From positions 1 to 53,840 of the forward strand of contig PNOC01000022.1 in assembly GCA_013824615.1 (NCBI GenBank): 53,840 nucleotides of DNA. The letters are read 5' to 3'. Position 1 is the first letter of the stretch. Each line of letters begins with the position of its first letter. The DNA comes from Thermodesulfovibrio sp. (GTDB lineage: Bacteria > Nitrospirota > Thermodesulfovibrionia > Thermodesulfovibrionales > UBA6898). The notes beneath the pieces were generated by a model. The model ran no database searches. It was not told the origin of the DNA and saw only the letters and a list, made by a program, of their open reading frames with translations. The translations under genes were made by a program, and so were the position numbers. Below, piece by piece: positions 16,545 through 24,755 of the stretch.

Positions 16545-18725
16545 ATGGAAGAAAAGGTTATACATTTAAGAGATTATTACAGGGTCCTGGTAAGAAGAAA
16601 ATATGCGGTTTTTTCTTTCTTCATACTGGTGGTCGCCTATACTCTGCTAGCCACCTTCTCGGCGACTCCGGTTTATATGGCCACAACGAAGGTCCTTATT
16701 CAAAAAAATGAGTCTTCAGGTCTGACTGCCCTGAATTATTACGTCTTCCCTTACGACCCTGAATTCTATGAAACCCAGTATCAGCTTATAAAAAGCACTT
16801 CCGTTGCGCAGAAGGTGGTAAAGTCTCTTTCGCTCGACAAAGACTATGATTCTTTCTTTGAAAGCAGGAGAAAAGGCTCCACGATCACAAGCAGCACCGC
16901 GATGTGGTTCCGCAACTTGTTTGCGGCAACCGGTGGTTCCAGGTCAACAATCAAACCCGAGACTGCCGGGGAGACGCCTGAAGCGCTTGCGAAAAAGACG
17001 GAGGCGCTTACAAAGATGGTCAGCAATGCAATTATCGTGCGGCCCGTTAAAAACACGAAGCTGGTCAACATCTCATATGAATCCACAAATCCGGAATTTG
17101 CCGCGCTGATTGTCAATGCCGTAGCCAAGGCCTATATGGACGACATGCTGGAAATGAAAATGGCATCTTCGAGAAACGCCATGAGGTGGATTGCTGAAAA
17201 GGCTGATGAGGAAAGGTCAAAGCTTGCAAGATCTGAAAAAGCCCTGCAGGAGTATATGCGCAGCAAGGACATTGTTACCCTCGAAAACAAAATTGCCCTG
17301 TTGCCCGAGAGACTTTCAGGCGTTGCCAGTAAAATAGCGGAGGGAGAGGTAAAGAGAAAAGAGCTTGAAGCCTTGTACAGCCAGGTCAAGGAAGTCGCAC
17401 AGGACCTCAGCAAGGCCGAAACCATGCCGGTCATAGCTTCTGACCCTACGGTCCAATTGCTGAGGACTCAGATCATGAGCGCTGAGCAGAACGTGGCTGA
17501 TATGTCTAAAAAGTTTGGGGTAAAGCATCCCTCCATGATCGGGGCTACTGAGGCCCTTAAGGCGCTTAAGACCAAGAAAGAGCAGGAAATCAGGAGGGTG
17601 ATAGACTCCATAAAGAATCAGTACGAACTGGCAAAGGCCAACGAGGAAAGCTTCCAGAAAATGGGAACTCAGGCAAAAGCGGAAACCCAGAGTCTCAGCC
17701 AGCGCTTCATACAATACGAGTCCCTGAAAAGAGAGAATGAGACGAACAAGCAGCTTTTCGAGCTTATCGCAAAGAAGATGAAAGAGCAGGATATAACCCA
17801 GGATATAAAAACAGTTGACCTCTGGGTCATAGAAAAGGCGGAAGTGCCTCAGTATCCCCGCAAGCCGAGAAAACTCTTCAACATCCTCACAGGGCTGGTG
17901 CTGGGACTTCTGGGAGGGGTGGGCATGGCCTTTTTTGTGGAATATCTCGACAACACGATCAAGTCATCTGAAGATATCGAAACCAGGCTGAAAGTTCCTG
18001 TTCTCGGGATAGTCAGTCTGTTTAAACCCGGAGAGAATACTATTGAGAATATTATCCTGAAAGAACCGTTCTCGGTAGTTGCAGAGCATTACAAGGTAAT
18101 CCGGACAGCGGTGCTGCTTTCCTCTGCCGTCACTCCTCCGAAGCATGTGCTTATTACCAGCATAGCTCCCGGCGAGGGTAAAACAGTCACTTCGGTAAAT
18201 CTTGCCGTCACTATTGCACAGTCTGAAAACTCGGTATTATTGATCGACGGCGATCTGCGAAAACCGCGAATCCACAAAATATTCGGACTGGATAATTCCA
18301 GCGGCTTAAGCACCTATCTCGCCGGTGCGTCCGAACTTGACATCGTTCCTGCGGGCCTGGTGAAGGGGCTGAGTATTTTGACTTCCGGCCCGATACCCCC
18401 CAACCCTTCCGAACTGTTGGGTTCGGCCAAGATGAGCGAGCTTTTGAAAATGCTGGACGAACGGTTTGATATTATTATCTGGGATTCTGCCCCGATTATG
18501 ACGGTTACAGACAGTCTTATACTAAGCAAAATACTCAGTGGAACAATACTCGTTGCCAAGGCAGGCAGTTCTACCTTTGACGGCCTGGGCCGGGGACTAA
18601 AAGCTATGCACGACATAGAGGCCCACTTTCTCGGTATTATCATTAATGGTCTCGATATCAGAAAAAGCGATTATTACTATTATCGAAATTACAGCTACCA
18701 GAATCCTCCGGGAGACAAGTCATAA
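16545..18725 (+). CDS. Polysaccharide co-polymerase / tyrosine autokinase (Wzc-like)
   Basis: 726 residues. Order: short cytoplasmic N-terminus, first membrane segment (about 25-47), Wzz chain-length domain, long coiled-coil region (about 215-420), GNVR region, second membrane segment (about 445-470, ILTGLVLGLLGGVGMAFF), then a bacterial tyrosine kinase. Kinase motifs are APGEGKT (Walker A), VLLIDGDLRKP (Walker A') and FDIIIWDSAP (Walker B), with a tyrosine-rich tail (SDYYYYRNYSY) for autophosphorylation. Such proteins control chain length and polymer export, cycling with a phosphatase; no phosphatase gene is present in the window. The protein is expected to contact the Wza-like channel encoded upstream. 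Confidence 0.93.
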   Translation: MEEKVIHLRDYYRVLVRRKYAVFSFFILVVAYTLLATFSATPVYMATTKVLIQKNESSGLTALNYYVFPYDPEFYETQYQLIKSTSVAQKVVKSLSLDKDYDSFFESRRKGSTITSSTAMWFRNLFAATGGSRSTIKPETAGETPEALAKKTEALTKMVSNAIIVRPVKNTKLVNISYESTNPEFAALIVNAVAKAYMDDMLEMKMASSRNAMRWIAEKADEERSKLARSEKALQEYMRSKDIVTLENKIALLPERLSGVASKIAEGEVKRKELEALYSQVKEVAQDLSKAETMPVIASDPTVQLLRTQIMSAEQNVADMSKKFGVKHPSMIGATEALKALKTKKEQEIRRVIDSIKNQYELAKANEESFQKMGTQAKAETQSLSQRFIQYESLKRENETNKQLFELIAKKMKEQDITQDIKTVDLWVIEKAEVPQYPRKPRKLFNILTGLVLGLLGGVGMAFFVEYLDNTIKSSEDIETRLKVPVLGIVSLFKPGENTIENIILKEPFSVVAEHYKVIRTAVLLSSAVTPPKHVLITSIAPGEGKTVTSVNLAVTIAQSENSVLLIDGDLRKPRIHKIFGLDNSSGLSTYLAGASELDIVPAGLVKGLSILTSGPIPPNPSELLGSAKMSELLKMLDERFDIIIWDSAPIMTVTDSLILSKILSGTILVAKAGSSTFDGLGRGLKAMHDIEAHFLGIIINGLDIRKSDYYYYRNYSYQNPPGDKS

Positions 18726-18793
18726 GAGAAAATCATTTTATTTATAAAATTTTTCTCTTCCTCCTGATTTTCTCTCCTCTCGCCTTCGGCACC

Positions 18794-21052
18794 GTGGAAA
18801 CCTGGTCGCTGACCATCATGGAAACGCTGTCCCTTTCAGCGTGCACCCTTTTTTTACTGAGGGAGACCCGTCGCACAGAACCGGAGATTTATGAGGTCCC
18901 CGGTGTCATTCCGCTTTTGCTCCTGTTAGGTTACATGCTCGTGCAGGTAGTCCCCCTGCCCCCGACATTCATAAAGCTGCTGTCACCAGAAACGTATTCT
19001 TTATACGCCGGAACAACCGGAATTACCGGGGCTGCAGAATGGTATTCGCTCTCGATCCACAAGAAGGCGACGCTGGCCGAATTTTTCAGGATTGCTGCGT
19101 ATACAGCCTTCTATATTCTTACCGTGCAACTCCTGACCAAAAAAGACCTGTTCAGCAAAACAGTGGTGGCGGTGGTGGTTTTTGGCGCATGCGTATCTAT
19201 TCTGGCTCTCCTGCAGCATATTTTCTTTAATAATAAAATCTTCTGGATTCGGGAATTAACTCTGGGGGGGAACCCCTTTGGACCCTATGTGAATCGCAAT
19301 CACTACGCGGGACTGATGGAGATGATCTTCCCGATTGGCCTGGGCATGTTTTTTTATTATAAACCGTATTATACTGGCGGCCCCTTTCGTGCATGGATTG
19401 CCGGTATCTTCAGCCGCAGGATGACGAGCTTGTACATCCTTGCCGGACTTGCTGTTTTACTTATGGCGACATCCATTTTTCTGAGCCTATCAAGGGGTGG
19501 CATTCTCAGCTTATGCCTGTCGCTGCTGGTGTTTGGCTCCGTACTTGTCAGAAAATTTGGTGAGGTCAGAAAGGGCGTCTTTATTATCCTGCTTTTTATG
19601 CTCATTCTTTACACGGTCGGTTGGTTCGGATGGGAACCCATATTCAAAAGATTCGCAGGCATCGGGGACGCCGTCGGCGTGTCCGAACTCAGACGCAATA
19701 TTTTGAATGACGGGATGAATATCATCAGGGCATTCCCTTTAACCGGGACGGGGTTCGGTAGTTTTTCAGATATATATCCTAAATATAGCTCAAGTCCGGT
19801 ACATATGATCCTTGAGCATGCCCACAATGATTACCTCGAGCTGCTCGCAGAGGGCGGTTTCATTGGCAGCCTGCTTTTTTTCTGGTTTCTTTCTTCTGTC
19901 GTAGTCTCATCGCACAGGGTCTTCATGAAAAGGCGGAACCTGTTCTCGGTGTATCTCTACACCGGAAGCCTTGCCGGTCTGATAGCGATATTGCTCCACA
20001 GCCTGACTGATTTCAACCTGCATATCGGAGCCAACGGACTATACTTTTTCTTTCTGGCCGGGCTGGCTGTTTCAGCAGCTCACACAACAACAGGCAAAGG
20101 AACTGACAGTACGTATCTTCATAAAACACGCTCCCCCCTGCTGAAGTATGCCGGTATCTTCGCAGCAGTTGTTACACTAGCATGCGTGGTCTTCAACACC
20201 GGCATACTCACTGCCGATTATTATGGATCAGCTTCAGGCAAGGGCAGGAGTGCCGGAAACATATCTGAGAAGGACCGGAGGACCTCTGTGCACAGGGCAT
20301 CATATTTTGACCCCCTGGAGTCGAAATATCCCTACGCGCTTGCCGGCATGGAATGGAGTTTATCAAACAGGGCTCCCGCAATAGGCGCATACGAAAAGGC
20401 GGTAAGACTTACCCCAACCAAGGGGGAATATCTTCAGGGCCTGGGATGGGCGCTATCAGGCCCTGACAAGGCAAAGGCCGCCCGGCTGTTTCTTGCCGGG
20501 ATAGAATATGACAGGCAAAATCCTGCACGTTACAGCAGATACGCAGCGTGGCTGCTGGAACAAGGGGACAGGGAAGCGGGGATCGGAAACTTCAGCAAGG
20601 CAATATCTCTGGAGGTCGGGAAGACCAGAGAGTATATTGCACTCATGGTGCTGCACGGATTAAGCGACCGGGAGATTAAGCTCGCATTGCCCGACCTGGC
20701 CGGGCCGCATATGGACTTTGCAGACTATCTCCACAGCACACAGCAGGAAGAGATGGCCGGGGAAGAATATCTCAGCTCGCTCAGCTATATACAGAATGGA
20801 AAAGAGCCGGGATTCTCTTTTTTTTATCGAGCTCATAAATACTATGCAGAAAAAAAACAGTTTGACAAGGCCCTTTCGGTTATGCAAAAAGCCGTCGCAG
20901 CACTGCCTGAAGACGCTCAGATACGATTGAAAACTGCACAGACCTATGAAGAAGCAGGGCTTGTCAGCAGGGCAGTCGGGGAATACAAAAAGGTGCTTAT
21001 TTTGGATCCGGGGAATAAAAGCGCGCTCAAAAAACTGGATGAGCTGAAATGA
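18794..21052 (+). CDS. O-antigen ligase/polymerase family membrane protein with C-terminal TPRs
   Basis: 752 residues from GTG at 18794. It has about a dozen membrane segments. A loop shows NPFGPYVNRNHYAGLMEM and HAHNDYLELLAEGGFIG, typical of the Wzy/WaaL (Wzy_C) family, which polymerises or ligates lipid-linked glycans in the periplasm. SLSRGG lies before another helix. The last third (about 520-750) reads as TPR-like helices (AIGAYEKAVRLTPTKGEY, AVGEYKKVLILDPGNKSALK). The same frame is open upstream and encodes a further hydrophobic stretch (FLFLLIFSPLAFGTVETW) just after the Wzc-like stop. That stretch looks like the family's first membrane helix, so the true start is probably near 18722 at a non-standard codon (see findings). 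It ends 16 bases before the convergent aarF gene. Confidence 0.85.
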   Translation: METWSLTIMETLSLSACTLFLLRETRRTEPEIYEVPGVIPLLLLLGYMLVQVVPLPPTFIKLLSPETYSLYAGTTGITGAAEWYSLSIHKKATLAEFFRIAAYTAFYILTVQLLTKKDLFSKTVVAVVVFGACVSILALLQHIFFNNKIFWIRELTLGGNPFGPYVNRNHYAGLMEMIFPIGLGMFFYYKPYYTGGPFRAWIAGIFSRRMTSLYILAGLAVLLMATSIFLSLSRGGILSLCLSLLVFGSVLVRKFGEVRKGVFIILLFMLILYTVGWFGWEPIFKRFAGIGDAVGVSELRRNILNDGMNIIRAFPLTGTGFGSFSDIYPKYSSSPVHMILEHAHNDYLELLAEGGFIGSLLFFWFLSSVVVSSHRVFMKRRNLFSVYLYTGSLAGLIAILLHSLTDFNLHIGANGLYFFFLAGLAVSAAHTTTGKGTDSTYLHKTRSPLLKYAGIFAAVVTLACVVFNTGILTADYYGSASGKGRSAGNISEKDRRTSVHRASYFDPLESKYPYALAGMEWSLSNRAPAIGAYEKAVRLTPTKGEYLQGLGWALSGPDKAKAARLFLAGIEYDRQNPARYSRYAAWLLEQGDREAGIGNFSKAISLEVGKTREYIALMVLHGLSDREIKLALPDLAGPHMDFADYLHSTQQEEMAGEEYLSSLSYIQNGKEPGFSFFYRAHKYYAEKKQFDKALSVMQKAVAALPEDAQIRLKTAQTYEEAGLVSRAVGEYKKVLILDPGNKSALKKLDELK

Positions 21053-21068
21053 GTGGCTGCGGGAGCAC

Positions 21069-22688
21069 CTATCTTTTAAGCAGTCTGTAGACAGAGAGCA
21101 GACTGAGGAGCACGGCCGAACCAGCGGCAACCAGCGAAGGGGTCTGATTCCCCATCAGTGCAAAAAAAAGTCCGGCTGTTGAGGCATTGACCGTCAGAAT
21201 CACGAGGAGCAGAACATCTGACACCGACGTAAGCTGCGTCGCAATACCCTTCATATCCCCCTTCCCTATTCTGAAGGAGAGTTCCCCCCGGTTCGCCTTC
21301 CTGAGAAAGGCATGGGCCTGGGAAGGAAGATCCACGAGCTCCGTCAGCTTATTTTTCAGGGAAACAAGGATATGATTAATGCCATCTTCCCGGGTCCCCA
21401 TGAAGAATTCCTTGATGTATGGCCTGGAGATCTCAATTATGTTCAGGTCAGGTTTTAGACGGTATGCCATGCCGTTGAGCATGCCCACTGTCCTTAAAAG
21501 CAGCATGAAATAGTTGGGCACCTGAAAATTATGGATAACACCCCGGATGTTATTGATCTCCTCGGAGATATCGTCAACATCCAGTGCCTTCAGTTCTTCC
21601 GGCGTGCTGTACCGGTACTTATCAATCAGGTCCTGCGTAACCTCTGTTATCAGGCTATAGTCGGCATCCGCTATCAGAAACCCCATCTTTTCAAGCGCTT
21701 CCACAATAGCTGCCGCATCATTGTCGACAATGGCATTGGCGTACCTCCTCAGATTCCTTCGTGTGGCATCGGTGATCGCCTGTACCATCCCGAAATCGAC
21801 AAAAACAATTGTCGGCCCTTCACCCACGAAGATATTTCCGGGATGGGGGTCGCCATGGAAAAAACCGTGGACAAATATCATCCTGGCGTAGGTCTCCACC
21901 AGAAGATTAACGATCAGCCCGCAGTCCATGCCCGTGGCCTTAAGCGCCACACACTCGGTTATCTTGATGCCTCCCACGAATTCAAGGGTCAGGACCTTGC
22001 CGCGAGAAAAGTCCCAATATACCCGCGGGATAATGATACGGGGGTCAGCGCTGAAATTCATTCTAAACCGCTCTGCGTTTCTTCCTTCCTGGGTGTAATC
22101 CAGTTCAGCCCGTATAATCTTCGAGAACTCGTCGTGGAGCACCCTAAGGTTGATCCAGCCCAGCCTGCCGCGCATCAGCTTTATGAGTACCTCGAACATC
22201 TTGATGTCTGTTTCGATAATCTTTTCTATGCCGGGATACTGGACCTTGACCGCCGCTTCCCTGCCATCCTTCAATACAGCCCGGTGCACCTGGCCGAGAG
22301 ACGCCGCTGCAATAGGTTCTTTTGCGAACTCGGAAAAAATGTCCTCCGGCGCTGAGCCAAGCTCGTCAATTATCCGCTGCCTGATCTCAAGGTAGTCATG
22401 AGGCGGTACCTGGTCCTGCAGTCCGGAAAGCTCCTCGATATATTCATCCGGCAGAAAATCCTTGCGTGAACTGAGGAATTGACCGACCTTGATCATGACG
22501 CCCTTCATGACTACGGCCTGCTCCCTTATGAGGACTGCGTTTTTCCTGTGAAGCCGGCTGAGCCGGGCTTCCCTGCGCTCGCGAGAAAGGAGCATACCGG
22601 TAACTCTGGCCAACCGATATGAAACAAGTATCCTCAGTGCTATAAACAGCCCCTTCAGGAACCGCTTTTTGTAGTGGATTATCGCCAT
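21069..22688 (-). CDS. AarF/UbiB/ABC1-family atypical kinase
   Basis: 539 residues. All family marks are present: KVGQ (67-70), the AAAS nucleotide-binding motif (127-130) in place of a glycine-rich loop, Lys148 in [16 protein letters not shown] (278-285) as the catalytic loop and VDFG (297-300) as the metal-binding motif. Two hydrophobic C-terminal helices (about 490-535) anchor it to the membrane. UbiB proteins are ATPases that help extract or organise quinone biosynthesis intermediates. The divergent gene across a 195-base gap encodes UbiE, which supports a role in menaquinone or ubiquinone synthesis here, probably menaquinone. The start ATG is followed by AIIHYKKRF, the usual basic beginning. 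Confidence 0.92.
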   Translation of the reverse strand: MAIIHYKKRFLKGLFIALRILVSYRLARVTGMLLSRERREARLSRLHRKNAVLIREQAVVMKGVMIKVGQFLSSRKDFLPDEYIEELSGLQDQVPPHDYLEIRQRIIDELGSAPEDIFSEFAKEPIAAASLGQVHRAVLKDGREAAVKVQYPGIEKIIETDIKMFEVLIKLMRGRLGWINLRVLHDEFSKIIRAELDYTQEGRNAERFRMNFSADPRIIIPRVYWDFSRGKVLTLEFVGGIKITECVALKATGMDCGLIVNLLVETYARMIFVHGFFHGDPHPGNIFVGEGPTIVFVDFGMVQAITDATRRNLRRYANAIVDNDAAAIVEALEKMGFLIADADYSLITEVTQDLIDKYRYSTPEELKALDVDDISEEINNIRGVIHNFQVPNYFMLLLRTVGMLNGMAYRLKPDLNIIEISRPYIKEFFMGTREDGINHILVSLKNKLTELVDLPSQAHAFLRKANRGELSFRIGKGDMKGIATQLTSVSDVLLLVILTVNASTAGLFFALMGNQTPSLVAAGSAVLLSLLSVYRLLKR

Positions 22689-22883
22689 ATTTCAATTAGA
22701 CTGTAGCGGAATTCAGGCGGAAAAGCAATCAGGAGATCTCCCGGAATCCATATCTGACAACAGCCCCAGCCCCGAGATAACAGATATCAGGATAAAATAT
22801 ATGCTGACATTGCCCGAAATCCGTGCCACAATATGTATAAGCATTCTTAATATACTCATAAAGAAGCATCGAAAGGATAAACA

Positions 22884-23675
22884 ATGGAAATGGCAGCGCC
22901 GAATAAGCCGCCCGCTACACAAAGATCTGGGGGAACCCCCGGGGCACTGAGCAATACCCCGCAGAGGGACACCTTTATCAAAGAAATATTTGCAGCCATT
23001 GCCTCAGACATCGATTTCCTGAGCACGTTTTTCAGTTTTGGCCTTGACCAGGGTTGGCGGAGAAAACTTGTCGCCCTGCTGAAACTGCGTGGAGGCGAAA
23101 AAGTACTCGATGTATGCACCGGCACCGGGAAACTGGCCTTTCTGCTTTCAGACAAGGTCGGCCGAACCGGCTCAGTCGCTGCCGTCGATTTCAGTCAGGA
23201 AATGCTCGGCGAGGCAGAGAAGAAGCTCGGGGCCTCTGTATCGAACATAACCTTTGGCCTCTCTGACGCAAAAAACCTCGGCTTTCCCGAAAATTCTTTC
23301 GACGCAGTGACTGTTTCCTTCGGCATGAGGAATATTCCGGATACAGCCGGAGCCCTGCAGGAAGCCTTCAGGGTCCTGAAACCCTCGGGCAGATTTTTCT
23401 GCCTGGAGCTTACTCCCCCAAAAAACCAGTGGGTCAAACCTCTCTATACCATATACTGTTTCAGAATCATGCCGTTTATAGCCATGAAAATCCTCAAAAC
23501 AGCTATCCCCTATAATTATCTGCCCAGGTCGATCAAGGCCTTCCCCTCCTCCGAAGAGTTCAGTGGCATACTGAAATCCTGCGGCTTCACTGACGTCGCG
23601 GTCCATTCAATGTCTTTCGGCATCGCAACTATTTTTGAAGCCCGCAAAGACCTGCAACGGGTATCCCCTGATTAG
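22884..23675 (+). CDS. ubiE: Demethylmenaquinone/2-polyprenylbenzoquinol methyltransferase (UbiE/MenG)
   Basis: 263 residues from ATG at 22884, with AAAGGA 7 bases upstream. After a flexible N-terminal extension of about 30 residues, the protein shows the UbiE pattern: FSFGLDQGWRRKLV, the SAM-binding motif LDVCTGTGKLAF, AAVDFSQEML, the acidic GLSDAKNLGFPENSFDAVTVSFGMRN and a C-terminal SFGIATIFEARK. UbiE transfers methyl groups from SAM to the quinone ring in the last step of menaquinone synthesis, or to a ring carbon in ubiquinone synthesis. The divergently placed aarF/ubiB gene supports a quinone role. The ring substrate cannot be read from the sequence. It is the last clearly housekeeping gene before the defence-like operon; the 270 bases beyond it hold no recognisable gene. 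Confidence 0.92.
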   Translation: MEMAAPNKPPATQRSGGTPGALSNTPQRDTFIKEIFAAIASDIDFLSTFFSFGLDQGWRRKLVALLKLRGGEKVLDVCTGTGKLAFLLSDKVGRTGSVAAVDFSQEMLGEAEKKLGASVSNITFGLSDAKNLGFPENSFDAVTVSFGMRNIPDTAGALQEAFRVLKPSGRFFCLELTPPKNQWVKPLYTIYCFRIMPFIAMKILKTAIPYNYLPRSIKAFPSSEEFSGILKSCGFTDVAVHSMSFGIATIFEARKDLQRVSPD

Positions 23676-23945
23676 ATCTCACAACTCACAATTATGGAAT
23701 GAAGTATTGCCTCTGACGATGTTTAGTTCTCCGCCAAATGTACATCAGCAGAACCAGAGCACGATTGCGACCACTGACCTGCATCGTTCAACAGTCAACC
23801 ACAAAGAAAGACCCTTTTCACGTCCTCACTTTCGAGCAGATTTTTTCCGGTATCTTCCTTGAATTTAGAACCTCCAGAATGAGTTTCGAATTTTATTCTT
23901 TAAAATTATACTCACATTTTCCATCACAAGGCAAAGATAATTTGC

Positions 23946-24755
23946 CTAAAGTGAACATATCAAACACCCTTCGCGTTCTTCCTCTTCATCTTCAAGTCCG
24001 CCTAAAATATGCACAAGTGTTTTTTTCTCAGGGTTTTTTCTTGCTCGCAAACGATCCTCAGCCCATTTCTGCTTTATCTTTTCCATCCGCTCAGGTTTTT
24101 CGAGTTCTTCCAAAGGCTCGGTAACGTTCCAGTAGAATGGGTTGCCGTTCTTTTTGTTGGCATACTCGTATTCTTTCGCCTTTTCAAAAAGGTCGGGATA
24201 TCGTTCTTTGAGTCTTACCCATTCGATTCTTTTCTGGAAGAAACAAAAGAAACATCCAGAACGACTTCGGCCCCATTCAGTATATTTCGGTAGGCCGAGA
24301 CCGGATTCCTCAAGGATTCTAATAATATCCGCATATTCCAAGCCATCATCCCAGAAGGGATGCACCGCCTTAATGTTCGCTTTGCTGCTGATGTACCCTT
24401 CCCTGTGTTCGTCGGCCCTGAGGCCGACATAGTTGATGACAGGGTCATTGCCGACGTATTTTTCAAACGGTATAATTTTGAGATATTTAGTGCACCACCG
24501 CCGCTGAGGCGAAGGAATCATCCCCCCAAAGACCGCAAGCCATTTATCAAAACTCTGTTCAGCCGTCGTTCTCGTAACTTTTTTCCCAAGAATGGCCTCA
24601 AGACGATTTAAATAATCATACGTCTCCGGCAGCTCCTTGTCTGTGTCATGGAAAATATATTCCATGTCAGGCACACGATCGCGCATGTATATAGCCAAGG
24701 CGGCGCTATCCTTGCCGCCAGATAGACTCAATATGTGACGTACATTGTTATGCAT
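23946..24755 (-). CDS. PAPS-reductase-family PP-loop enzyme (DndC/BrxP-like)
   Basis: 269 residues. The PP-loop nucleotide-binding motif SGGKDS is at 12-17. HDTDKELPETYDYL follows, as in phosphoadenosine phosphosulfate reductases and in DndC, the phosphorothioation enzyme. Cysteines fall at 88 (RWCTKYLK), 168 and 171 (GCFFC), and 264 and 267 (GCLICS, two residues from the end), enough to hold an Fe-S cluster. There is no sulfite-reducing ECGLH-type C-terminus of CysH. The gene begins inside the stop region of the receiver-like gene (overlap ATGCATAA) and ends the five-gene operon. Inference: it activates a nucleotide or sulfur-containing substrate for DNA or small-molecule modification as part of a defence system. 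The exact substrate is unknown. No obvious terminator was seen after it. Confidence 0.85.
   Translation of the reverse strand: MHNNVRHILSLSGGKDSAALAIYMRDRVPDMEYIFHDTDKELPETYDYLNRLEAILGKKVTRTTAEQSFDKWLAVFGGMIPSPQRRWCTKYLKIIPFEKYVGNDPVINYVGLRADEHREGYISSKANIKAVHPFWDDGLEYADIIRILEESGLGLPKYTEWGRSRSGCFFCFFQKRIEWVRLKERYPDLFEKAKEYEYANKKNGNPFYWNVTEPLEELEKPERMEKIKQKWAEDRLRARKNPEKKTLVHILGGLEDEEEEREGCLICSL

Noticed and set aside
1432-21052. Exosortase/PEP-CTERM system
   Set aside because: The polysaccharide genes resemble those of exosortase loci, but no EpsH/XrtA gene or PEP-CTERM tail is present in the window.
21531-22355. 274-codon plus-strand frame across aarF
   Set aside because: Antisense shadow of a gene with all UbiB motifs intact.
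22811-22828. Sigma54-like promoter (TGGCACG on the minus strand) in the aarF-ubiE gap
   Set aside because: The -12 part lacks the required GC at the proper distance.
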